A stretch of DNA of 64,000 nt from Xanthomonas arboricola pv. juglandis (GTDB lineage Bacteria > Pseudomonadota > Gammaproteobacteria > Xanthomonadales > Xanthomonadaceae): contig NZ_JZEF01000003.1 of the NCBI RefSeq assembly GCF_001013475.1, forward strand, positions 434,001 through 498,000, written 5' to 3'. Position numbers and translations under genes: made by a program. Positions 57,376 through 64,000 of this stretch are shown one piece after another. The notes under the pieces were generated by a model that made no database searches, was not told where the DNA came from, and saw only the letters and a list, made by a program, of their open reading frames with translations. The number at the start of each line of letters is the position of its first letter. Position 1 is the first letter of the stretch.

Positions 57376-59283
57376 ATGTCCCAGACCCCCACTTCCGCAG
57401 CTGGCCACGGCCATGCGCCTGCCAATAGCCATATGGCCTTGGTCATCGGCGCCATTGGCGTCGTCTTCGGCGATATCGGTACCAGTCCGCTGTACACCCT
57501 CAAGGAGGCGTTCTCGCCGCACTACGGGCTGACCAGCGACCACGACACCGTGCTGGGCGTGCTGTCGCTGGCGTTCTGGGCGCTGATGGTCACGGTGACG
57601 CTCAAGTACGTCACCATCATCATGCGCGCCGACAACGAGGGCGAGGGCGGCATCATGGCCTTGATGGCGCTGACCCAGCGCACCCTGCGCAGCGGGTCGC
57701 GCTCGGCGTATGTGGTCGGCATCCTCGGCATCTTCGGCGCCTCGCTGTTCTTTGGCGATGGCGTGATCACCCCGGCCATCTCGGTGATGGGCGCGGTCGA
57801 AGGCCTGGAAATCGCCGCGCCCAGCCTGCATCCCTTCATCGTGCCGATCACCGTGATCGTGCTGCTGGTGGTGTTCATGGTGCAGCGCTTCGGCACCGAA
57901 AAGGTCGGCAAGGTGTTCGGCCCGATCACTTGCCTGTGGTTCCTGTCGCTGGGGGCAATCGGCGCCTGGAACATCGTCGACGCGCCGGAAGTGATGAAGG
58001 CCTTCAACCCCTGGTGGGCGATCCGCTTCTTCATGGAGCACGGCTGGCACGGGGTGTTCATCCTCGGCGCGGTGGTGCTGGCGGTGACCGGCGGCGAGGC
58101 GCTGTATGCGGACATGGGCCACTTCGGCGCCAAGCCGATCCGCCATGGCTGGTATTTCTTCGTGTTGCCGATGCTGCTGCTCAACTACCTGGGGCAGGGC
58201 GCGCTGGTGCTCAATCACCCTTCCGCACTGAAGAACCCGTTCTTCGAAGCGGTGCCGGGCTGGGCGCTGTATCCGATGATCATCCTGGCCACGCTGGCGG
58301 CCGTGATCGCGTCGCAGGCGGTCATCACCGGCGCCTATTCGGTGGCCCGCCAGGCGATGCAGCTGGGCTACATCCCGCGCATGCTGATCAAGCACACCTC
58401 GCGCACCACCATCGGCCAGATCTACGTGCCCGGCATCAACTGGCTGTTGATGGTGATGGTGATCGCGCTGGTGCTGATCTTCCGCAGCTCCACCAATCTG
58501 GCGGTGGCCTACGGCATCTCGGTGTCGATGACCATGTTGATCGATACCCTGCTGCTGGCGCTGGTGGCGCGTTCGCTATGGCCGCGCTGGCGCAACTGGG
58601 TGCTGCCGCTGTGCGTGGTGTTCTTCTTCATCGAGCTGGCCTTCGTCATCGCCAACGGCGCCAAGCTGTTGCAGGGCGCCTGGTTCCCGCTGGCGCTGGG
58701 CATCGTGGTGTTCACCCTGATGCGCACCTGGCGCCGCGGCCGCGCGCTGCTGCGCGAGGAAATCCGCAAGGACGGCATCCGCATCGACAGCTTCCTGCCG
58801 GGCCTGATGCTGGCCCCGCCGGCGCGCGTGCCGGGCATGGCGGTGTTCCTCACCGCCGACCCGATGGTGGTGCCGCATGCGCTGATGCACAACCTCAAGC
58901 ACAACAAGGTGCTGCACGAGCGCAACATCTTCCTCAACGTCGACACCTTGCCGATCCCGTACGCGCCGGCGGACAAGCGCCTGCAGATCGAATCGATCGG
59001 CGACGAGTTCTACCGCGTCTACGTGCGCTTCGGCTTCATGGAAACGCCGGACGTGCCGCTGGCACTGATGCGTTCCTGCGACCAGGGCGGCATCCATTTC
59101 GACCCGATGGACACCACCTTCTTCGCCAGCCGCGAGACCATCGTGGCCAGCGCCAACCGCGGCATGCCGATCTGGCGCGACAAGCTGTTTGCGCTGATGC
59201 ATCGCAATGCCGCCCCGGCCACCGGCTTCTTCCGCATCCCCGGCAACCGCCTGGTCGAGCTGGGCGCGCAAGTGGAGATCTAA
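57376..59283 (+). CDS. kup: Low-affinity potassium transporter Kup
   Basis: This 635-residue K+/H+ symporter has about 12 membrane segments in the first 440 residues and a C-terminal cytoplasmic domain. The family's N-terminal signature is [19 protein letters not shown]. Other signs are [32 protein letters not shown] and a [12 protein letters not shown] loop. The ATG at 57376 gives the normal N-terminus with a hydrophilic lead. It sits between ruvA and ruvB, which are usually adjacent. A perfect hairpin begins inside its stop codon. Confidence 0.96.
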   Translation: MSQTPTSAAGHGHAPANSHMALVIGAIGVVFGDIGTSPLYTLKEAFSPHYGLTSDHDTVLGVLSLAFWALMVTVTLKYVTIIMRADNEGEGGIMALMALTQRTLRSGSRSAYVVGILGIFGASLFFGDGVITPAISVMGAVEGLEIAAPSLHPFIVPITVIVLLVVFMVQRFGTEKVGKVFGPITCLWFLSLGAIGAWNIVDAPEVMKAFNPWWAIRFFMEHGWHGVFILGAVVLAVTGGEALYADMGHFGAKPIRHGWYFFVLPMLLLNYLGQGALVLNHPSALKNPFFEAVPGWALYPMIILATLAAVIASQAVITGAYSVARQAMQLGYIPRMLIKHTSRTTIGQIYVPGINWLLMVMVIALVLIFRSSTNLAVAYGISVSMTMLIDTLLLALVARSLWPRWRNWVLPLCVVFFFIELAFVIANGAKLLQGAWFPLALGIVVFTLMRTWRRGRALLREEIRKDGIRIDSFLPGLMLAPPARVPGMAVFLTADPMVVPHALMHNLKHNKVLHERNIFLNVDTLPIPYAPADKRLQIESIGDEFYRVYVRFGFMETPDVPLALMRSCDQGGIHFDPMDTTFFASRETIVASANRGMPIWRDKLFALMHRNAAPATGFFRIPGNRLVELGAQVEI

Positions 59284-59306
59284 GGCCGCGACAGCGTCGC
59301 GGCCTT
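59282..59306 (+). terminator. Terminator-like hairpin at the kup stop
   Basis: An 11-base perfect stem AAGGCCGCGAC/GTCGCGGCCTT closes loop AGC and overlaps the kup stop codon. No T-run follows; a heptamer element begins at once. Confidence 0.65.
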
Positions 59307-59454
59307 GGGAATCGGGAGACGGGAATGGGGAATAGGAAAAGCAACGGCCTGCGCCGGCCCGAGATACTCGGCGGCGGCTGAAAAGGGCACCAGCGGTGCC
59401 GGTAACCGCTACTATTGTCCGCTCGATTCCCCATTCTCGATTCCCCATTCCCGG
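59307..59454. repeat. Heptamer element pair between kup and ruvB
   Basis: The left arm (GGGAATC, GGGAGAC, GGGAATG, GGGAATA; 59307-59336) begins directly at the terminator. The right arm (GATTCCC, CATTCTC, GATTCCC, CATTCCC; 59425-59454) ends seven bases before the ruvB ATG. Confidence 0.9.
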
Positions 59455-59461
59455 CTTTTCA

Positions 59462-60496
59462 ATGGACCGCATCATCGCCAGCAGTGCCACCCGCGAAGAC
59501 GATGCCGCCGATGCGAGCATCCGGCCCAAGCGCCTGGCCGATTATCTGGGCCAGCAGCCGGTGCGCGAGCAGATGGAGATCTACATCGAAGCGGCCAAGG
59601 CGCGCGGCGAGGCGATGGATCACGTGCTCATCTTCGGCCCGCCCGGTCTGGGCAAGACCACGCTCAGTCATGTCATCGCCAACGAGCTGGGCGTGAATTT
59701 GCGCTCGACCTCCGGCCCGGTGATCGAGAAGGCCGGCGATCTGGCCGCGCTGCTGACCAACCTGCAGCCGCACGATGTGCTGTTCATCGACGAGATCCAT
59801 CGCCTCTCGCCGGTGGTGGAGGAAGTGCTGTATCCGGCGATGGAGGATTTCCAGATCGACATCATGATCGGCGACGGCCCGGCCGCGCGCTCGATCAAGA
59901 TCGACCTGCCGCCGTTCACCCTGATCGGTGCCACCACCCGTGCCGGCCTGCTGACCGCGCCGCTGCGCGACCGCTTCGGCATCGTGCAGCGGCTGGAGTT
60001 CTATTCGCCGCAGGAACTGACCCGCATCGTGATCCGCTCCGCGGCAATCCTGGGCATCGACTGCACGCCCGAAGGCGCGGCCGAGATCGCCCGCCGCGCG
60101 CGCGGCACCCCGCGTATCGCCAACCGGCTGTTGCGGCGGGTGCGCGACTTTGCCCAGGTCAAGGCGGCAGGGCATATCGACCTGCCGGTGGCGCAGGCGG
60201 CGATGCAGATGCTCAAGGTCGACCCGGAAGGCTTCGACGAGCTCGACCGTCGCATGCTGCGCACCATCGTTGATCATTTCGACGGCGGCCCGGTCGGGGT
60301 GGAGTCGCTGGCCGCTTCGCTGTCGGAAGAGCGCGGTACGCTGGAAGACGTGATCGAGCCCTACCTGATCCAGCAGGGCTTTTTGATCCGCACCGCGCGC
60401 GGCCGCATGGTCACCACCAAGGCCTATCTGCACCTGGGCCTGAAGCCGCCGCGCGACCGCTCACCGGGCATCGGCGAGCCGGGAGAGCTGTTCTGA
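59462..60496 (+). CDS. ruvB: Holliday junction helicase motor RuvB
   Basis: This 344-residue AAA+ motor drives branch migration with RuvA. Walker [11 protein letters not shown] is near 60-69, Walker B FIDEIHRL near 107, sensor 1 [11 protein letters not shown] near 155, the arginine finger region follows, and a C-terminal winged helix is present. The start codon is only seven bases from the right arm of a heptamer element, so no classical Shine-Dalgarno fits. ybgC follows after about 50 bases. Confidence 0.98.
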   Translation: MDRIIASSATREDDAADASIRPKRLADYLGQQPVREQMEIYIEAAKARGEAMDHVLIFGPPGLGKTTLSHVIANELGVNLRSTSGPVIEKAGDLAALLTNLQPHDVLFIDEIHRLSPVVEEVLYPAMEDFQIDIMIGDGPAARSIKIDLPPFTLIGATTRAGLLTAPLRDRFGIVQRLEFYSPQELTRIVIRSAAILGIDCTPEGAAEIARRARGTPRIANRLLRRVRDFAQVKAAGHIDLPVAQAAMQMLKVDPEGFDELDRRMLRTIVDHFDGGPVGVESLAASLSEERGTLEDVIEPYLIQQGFLIRTARGRMVTTKAYLHLGLKPPRDRSPGIGEPGELF

Positions 60497-60548
60497 TGAC
60501 GCTCCGTTCGTCGCTCGCCCGGGCGGTCTCGATCAATCAGCCGTGCCC

Positions 60549-61007
60549 ATGACCGCCGATTCCCGACCCCCGATTCCCCAATTCCCGCCTGTATTCAGTT
60601 GGCCGACACGCGTGTACTGGGAAGATACCGACGCCGGGGGCGTGGTCTACCACGCGCGCTACGTTGCTTTCATGGAACGGGCGCGCACGGAGTGGATGCG
60701 CGCGCTCGGTTACGGGCAGGAGCGCATGCGCCAGCAGCATGAGCTGGTGTTCGCGGTCCGCTCGATGCAACTGGATTTCCTCAAGCCGGCCCGGCTCGAC
60801 GACGCGCTGTCAGTGTCGGCGGTACTGCTGCGATGCAAACGGGCCAGCCTGCTGTTTGCGCAGTCGGTACGTCGCGAGGGCGAAGTGCTGCTGACCGCCG
60901 AGGTGCGCATTGCCGCACTCGGCACCAGCGACTTTCGCCCGCGCGGGATGGACGATGCGCTGTATGACGTGTTGAAAGCTCTAGAAACCCCAGAATCCGA
61001 TTACTGA
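60549..61007 (+). CDS. ybgC: Acyl-CoA thioesterase YbgC (Tol-Pal linked)
   Basis: This 152-residue hot-dog-fold thioesterase is known to act on acyl-CoA or acyl-ACP near the Tol-Pal complex. The signature is TRVYWEDTDAGGVVYHARYV with the catalytic Asp in DTDAGG. A possible GTG at 60543 lies two codons further upstream. Residues 4-13 (DSRPPIPQFP) are encoded by a heptamer element (60558-60587), so the N-terminus appears lengthened by repeat DNA. It is the first gene of the tol operon, 11 bases before tolQ. Confidence 0.95.
   Translation: MTADSRPPIPQFPPVFSWPTRVYWEDTDAGGVVYHARYVAFMERARTEWMRALGYGQERMRQQHELVFAVRSMQLDFLKPARLDDALSVSAVLLRCKRASLLFAQSVRREGEVLLTAEVRIAALGTSDFRPRGMDDALYDVLKALETPESDY
60558..60587. 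repeat. Heptamer element forming the YbgC N-terminus
   Basis: GATTCCC, GACCCCC, GATTCCC and AATTCCC units are read in frame as residues 4-13. There is no left arm nearby. Confidence 0.85.
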
Positions 61008-61018
61008 GGAACAAACGG

Positions 61019-61798
61019 ATGTCGATTGCATTGCTCCTGGCCCTGCAGGACACGGTAGTGGAAGCACTACCGCAGGACGTTGCCGCCGCTGCGGCACAGA
61101 CCGCCAGCGTGGCGCACAACAGCAGCATCAACTATGTCGATCTGATCCTGCGGGCGAGTATCCCGGTCAAGATCATCGTGTTGCTGCTGCTGATCGGCTC
61201 GTTCATCAGCTGGGTGATCATTTTCCGCAAGGCGCGCGCCTTCAAGCAGGCCAATCGCGAGGCGGACGAGTTCGAAAACCGCTTCTGGTCTGGCGCCGAT
61301 CTGGCCAAGCTCTACGCGTCGGCCACCGACCGTAACCGCACCGTCGGCGGTCTGGAGTCGATGTTCGAGAGCGGCTTCCGCGAGTTCTCGCGGTTGCGCG
61401 ACCGTCGCCGGCTGGACGGGCGGGTGCAACTGGAAGGCGCGCAGCGCGCCATGCGCACCGCCTTCACCCGCGAAGTCGACCAGCTCGAGCGCAATCTCGA
61501 ATTGCTGGCCAACATCGGTTCCACCGCGCCGTACGTCGGCCTGGTGGGCACCGTGTTCGGCATCATGGTGACCATGCACGACATGGTCAGCAGCGGCGAG
61601 CAGGCCGGTATCGCTGCGGTCGCACCGGGTATTTCCGAAGCGCTGTTCGCCACCGCCATCGGCCTGTTCGTGGCGATTCCCGCGGTGTGGGCCTACAACC
61701 GCTTCACCACCCGCGTGGAACGGCTGTCGGTGCGCTACGAGACCTTCGCCGATGAGTTCAGCTCGATCCTGCAGCGCCAGGCCGGCGCGGACGAGTAA
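61019..61798 (+). CDS. tolQ: Tol-Pal system proton channel TolQ
   Basis: This 259-residue inner-membrane protein forms the proton channel that drives outer-membrane constriction. It has three membrane segments: near 46-66 (VKIIVLLLLIGSFISWVIIF), about 165-190 (GSTAPYVGLVGTVFGIMVTM) and about 200-225 (ALFATAIGLFVAIPAVWAYN). The second and third carry the conserved MotA/TolQ/ExbB channel positions. It is the second gene of ybgC-tolQRAB. A 235-base repeat-bearing gap, unusually long, separates it from tolR. Confidence 0.97.
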   Translation: MSIALLLALQDTVVEALPQDVAAAAAQTASVAHNSSINYVDLILRASIPVKIIVLLLLIGSFISWVIIFRKARAFKQANREADEFENRFWSGADLAKLYASATDRNRTVGGLESMFESGFREFSRLRDRRRLDGRVQLEGAQRAMRTAFTREVDQLERNLELLANIGSTAPYVGLVGTVFGIMVTMHDMVSSGEQAGIAAVAPGISEALFATAIGLFVAIPAVWAYNRFTTRVERLSVRYETFADEFSSILQRQAGADE

Positions 61799-61846
61799 TG
61801 CGCGTGCTCTGCGACAGCCGGCAGCCAAGCGAATGCCCCGTCACGG

Positions 61847-61866
61847 CACGCACATCCCGGTGCGTG
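61847..61866. repeat. Hairpin in the tolQ-tolR gap, first unit
   Basis: A CACGCAC/GTGCGTG stem closes the loop ATCCCG. It is a diverged member of the CACATCC-type hairpins below. Confidence 0.65.
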
Positions 61867-61913
61867 GACGTGGCAGGTGCGGCGTTCGCACACGCGCGTC
61901 TGGCGCGGCGCAG

Positions 61914-62011
61914 GGATTGGACAGGCAAGCCCCTCGCAACAGCTCGCACACGCATGTGCGATGGATTGGATGGGCGAGTCCCTCGCAAGAGCCCGCACAT
62001 CCATGTGCGGG
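61914..62011. repeat. Two 49-base tandem repeats with hairpins in the tolQ-tolR gap
   Basis: Units 61914-61962 and 61963-62011 both start GGATTGGA and end in a hairpin. The hairpins are CGCACA/TGTGCG around CGCA (61945-61960), and CCCGCACAT/ATGTGCGGG around CC (61992-62011). The second lies 22 bases before the tolR ATG. Confidence 0.9.
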
Positions 62012-62033
62012 GGATCAATAGGAACGTTCCGCG

Positions 62034-62483
62034 ATGATTTCCGGTATTTCCCGCCGTAAGAAGCGCAAACTCAAATCCGACATCAACGTCGTGCCGTATA
62101 TCGACGTGATGCTGGTGCTGCTGATCATCTTCATGGTGACCGCACCGCTGCTGACCCTGAGCACCGACGTCAACCTGCCCAGCTCGCGCGCCAAGGCGCT
62201 GGAGAGCAAGCAGGATCCGGTCGTGGTGGTGGTTGCCGCCGACGGCCAGCTCGCACTGCAGCTGCCCAAGGGCAAGCCGCAGGCGATGGACGTGGCGGCG
62301 CTGCAGGCGCAACTTGCCGCCATCGTCGCGCAGGACAAGGACGCGCGCGTGGTCGTGGCCGGCGATCGTGCCGCGCCGTATCAAAAGATCATGGACGCCA
62401 TCGACGTGCTCAAGCAGGCCAAGGTCGAGAAGGTCGGCCTGATCTCCGACTCCGGCGGCACTGCAGGCAGCGATGCACGCTGA
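62034..62483 (+). CDS. tolR: Tol-Pal system protein TolR
   Basis: This 149-residue inner-membrane protein works with TolQ to convert proton flow into motion of TolA. It has one membrane segment (about 20-42, YIDVMLVLLIIFMVTAPLLT), in which Asp23 is the proton-carrying residue. A periplasmic ExbD/TolR domain ends near the C-terminus. AATAGGAACG lies before the ATG at 62034. The stop overlaps the tolA start by 11 bases. Confidence 0.97.
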   Translation: MISGISRRKKRKLKSDINVVPYIDVMLVLLIIFMVTAPLLTLSTDVNLPSSRAKALESKQDPVVVVVAADGQLALQLPKGKPQAMDVAALQAQLAAIVAQDKDARVVVAGDRAAPYQKIMDAIDVLKQAKVEKVGLISDSGGTAGSDAR

Positions 62484-63510
62484 CGCACTCCCCACTCAGA
62501 CGGCGCGCGAGGATGGCTGGATGCGGCCAGTCGTGCTGGCCCTGGTCGTGCACGTGCTGGTCGCGCTGGTGTTCATCGCCGGCTGGCTGTGGTCGCCCGA
62601 ACGCTCGGTCGAGCCGGCCGCTGGCGACCCCAGCATGGAAGCCTCGCTGGACGTGTCCGCCGCCGAAGCGCGCGTTGCGCGCCAGGCGCTGAAGGCCACG
62701 CCGGTGGAGGCACCGCCACCGCCGGCACCGCTGCCCGAACCGGCACCGGAAGACACCGTGCCGCCGCCGCAGCCGATTCCCGAACCGCGTCCACAGGATG
62801 CGCCCACGCCGCAACAGGCGCAGGCGCAGGAACGTGTCGCGCAGCCGGACAAGGTCGACCAGGACCGCGTCGACGCGCTGGCGCTGTCGGCAGAAAAGGC
62901 CAAGCAGGAACAGGAGGCCAAGCGCCGTCAGGAGCAGATCGACCTGACCGAGCGCAAACGCCAGGAAGAGGCCGAGCAGAAACTGCGCCTGGCCAAGCAG
63001 CAGGAAGAAGCCGACGCCAAGAAGAAGCAGGCCGCAGCGCAGCAGGCTGCCGCCGATGCCGAACGCGAAAAGAAGATCGCAGACATCCGCCGCCAGCGCG
63101 AACAGGCCACCAAGGAAGCCGCGCTGGCCGAGCAGAAACTGCGCCAGGTCGCCGCGGCGCGTGCGCAGCAGGCCTCGTCGGCTGCCGCCGCCACCGCGCA
63201 GCCGACCGCAGGGCAGGGCGGTACCAACACCGATCTGTCGGCCAAGTACGCCGCGGCGATCCAGCAGAAGGTGCTGGCGCAGTGGGTGCGTCCGCCATCG
63301 GTGCCGCCGGGCCAGAAATGCAGCATCAACATCCGCCAGTTGCCGGGTGGCACCGTGATGGAGGCCAAGGTGGCGCCGGGTTGCCCCTACGACGAGGCCG
63401 GCCAGCGCTCGATCGAAGCCGCAGTGCTGAGTGCGCAGCCATTGCCGTACCGTGGCTTCGAGTCGGTGTTCCAGCGCAACCTGACATTTGTGTTCACCCC
63501 GCAGGACTAA
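62473..63510 (+). CDS. tolA: Tol-Pal system protein TolA
   Basis: This 345-residue protein links the inner-membrane TolQR motor to TolB and Pal. One membrane anchor lies at about 19-39 (VVLALVVHVLVALVFIAGWL). A long Ala/Glu/Lys/Gln-rich coil (about 110-245) follows a Pro-rich stretch (about 77-115). The C-terminal globular domain (about 257-345) contains KYAAAIQQKVLAQWVRPPSV and the CSINIRQLPGG/APGCPYDEAG cysteine pair. Domain order and size are typical. Confidence 0.97.
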   Translation: MHADALPTQTAREDGWMRPVVLALVVHVLVALVFIAGWLWSPERSVEPAAGDPSMEASLDVSAAEARVARQALKATPVEAPPPPAPLPEPAPEDTVPPPQPIPEPRPQDAPTPQQAQAQERVAQPDKVDQDRVDALALSAEKAKQEQEAKRRQEQIDLTERKRQEEAEQKLRLAKQQEEADAKKKQAAAQQAAADAEREKKIADIRRQREQATKEAALAEQKLRQVAAARAQQASSAAAATAQPTAGQGGTNTDLSAKYAAAIQQKVLAQWVRPPSVPPGQKCSINIRQLPGGTVMEAKVAPGCPYDEAGQRSIEAAVLSAQPLPYRGFESVFQRNLTFVFTPQD

Positions 63511-63610
63511 GCCCCTGATCGGGCGCGCGGCCGCATGACCTGCGCTGCGCCTCGGTCCGGATGTAGATTTGCGGGGTGTGGCCGGCTGCCTGGCGTAGTT
63601 CTGCCGGGTA

Positions 63611-63627
63611 GGTGGTGCTGCACCACC
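63611..63627. terminator. Short hairpin in the tolA-tolB gap
   Basis: A GGTGGTG/CACCACC stem closes the loop CTG about 100 bases past the tolA stop in a 263-base gap. No T-run follows, so a terminator role is uncertain. The gap otherwise shows only the presumed tolB promoter and leader. Confidence 0.45.
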
Positions 63628-63773
63628 GCACGCCCGCTCGCCGGTTTGGCCGATGGAACGCCCGATGGTTGACCACTCGCTCCACTTTCACGCTGTCTCG
63701 TTCACGATTGCGAGTATGTTCACTCGCTGATTGGTATCCCTTGCACACTTTTCCTGCCCGATCCGAGCCGTCC

Positions 63774-64000
63774 ATGAAAAAACCGCTGCGTTGGCTAGCT
63801 GCCTTGACCGCCCTGTTGTTGCCGCTGAGCGCACTCGCGCAACAGCAAGGGCTCACCATCGATATCGTCGGCGGTAGCGCTTCGGCGACGCCGATCACCG
63901 TCGTGCCTATGCCCTACCAGGGTTCCGGCACTGCGCCGCAAACCGATGTGTCTGCCGTCGTCGGCGCCGACCTGGACCGTTCCGGCCAGTTCCGCACGTT
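63774..64000 (+). CDS. tolB: Tol-Pal system periplasmic protein TolB (3' truncated by window)
   Basis: The first 75 codons are visible. A signal peptide (MKKPLRWLAALTALLLPLSA, cleavage after LAQ near residue 23) leads into GLTIDIVGGSASATPITVVP and VVGADLDRSGQFRT. These match the N-terminal TolB domain that contacts TolA. The ATG at 63774 is the only start with a proper signal peptide. The gene continues past the window with the beta-propeller expected from the family. Confidence 0.95.
   Translation, partial: MKKPLRWLAALTALLLPLSALAQQQGLTIDIVGGSASATPITVVPMPYQGSGTAPQTDVSAVVGADLDRSGQFRT

Noticed and set aside
61914..62011. CRISPR array in the tolQ-tolR gap
   Set aside because: There are only two contiguous 49-base units with no unique spacers and no cas genes nearby.

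Overview
The window is GC-rich chromosomal DNA of a Xanthomonas-type gammaproteobacterium. The reasons are the gene order yebC-ruvC-ruvA-kup-ruvB-ybgC-tolQRAB, the number of TonB-dependent receptors (six), a vibrioferrin-type (xanthoferrin) siderophore operon, a chromosomal class A beta-lactamase with a divergent LysR regulator, and GATTCCC heptamer elements between genes. No rRNA, tRNA, CRISPR array or intact insertion sequence was seen.

Layout. 1-2.6 kb: sulfonate ABC importer ssuA(partial)-ssuC-ssuB. 2.8-6.8 kb: clpB and an O-acetylhomoserine sulfhydrylase. 6.8-7.9 kb: a repeat-filled spacer ending in a cobalamin riboswitch. 7.9-11.3 kb: a decayed cobalamin locus in which btuB and cobT are intact but only fragments of cobU and cobC remain. 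11.3-22.6 kb: an AraC-type regulator convergent with a seven-gene minus-strand siderophore operon (HpcH/HpaI aldolase, TonB receptor, ATP-grasp ligase, NIS synthetase, MFS exporter, NIS synthetase, PLP decarboxylase) preceded by a Fur-box-like site. 22.9-25.5 kb: an AT-richer islet with a lipoprotein, a GHSLGG lipase and a coiled-coil membrane protein, looking like an immunity/toxic-effector pair. 25.8-29.1 kb: a Kef-type antiporter and a cytochrome P450. 29.3-37.8 kb: three paralogous TonB receptors with a VOC-family gene between two of them.

37.9-42.8 kb: an ABC-F ATPase, a small membrane protein, the LysR/beta-lactamase pair and an esterase remnant. 42.8-47.6 kb: a Tat-exported phospholipase C and another TonB receptor. 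47.6-53.3 kb: a long repeat spacer, an MFS transporter, an FmdB zinc ribbon protein, a DUF3011 secreted protein and aspS. 53.3-64 kb: GNAT, an alpha/beta hydrolase, yebC, the ruv genes with kup inserted, ybgC and tolQRA with the start of tolB.

How the parts work together. The siderophore operon should make, export and re-import a citrate-based carboxylate siderophore, and its first gene resembles SbnG-type citrate synthases, so citrate supply may be built in. The cobalamin locus looks reduced from synthesis to uptake. Two families of small palindromic repeats recur. One is GATTCCC/GGGAATC heptamer arrays, usually as inverted pairs ending just before start codons; one lies inside an ABC-F gene and one forms the N-terminus of YbgC. 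The other is hairpins with differing stems around a CAT(CC)ATG-like centre, found between metY and btuB, downstream of the fourth receptor of the TonB family, and between tolQ and tolR.

All assignments come from reading the sequence and from remembered family knowledge. No database search was run.
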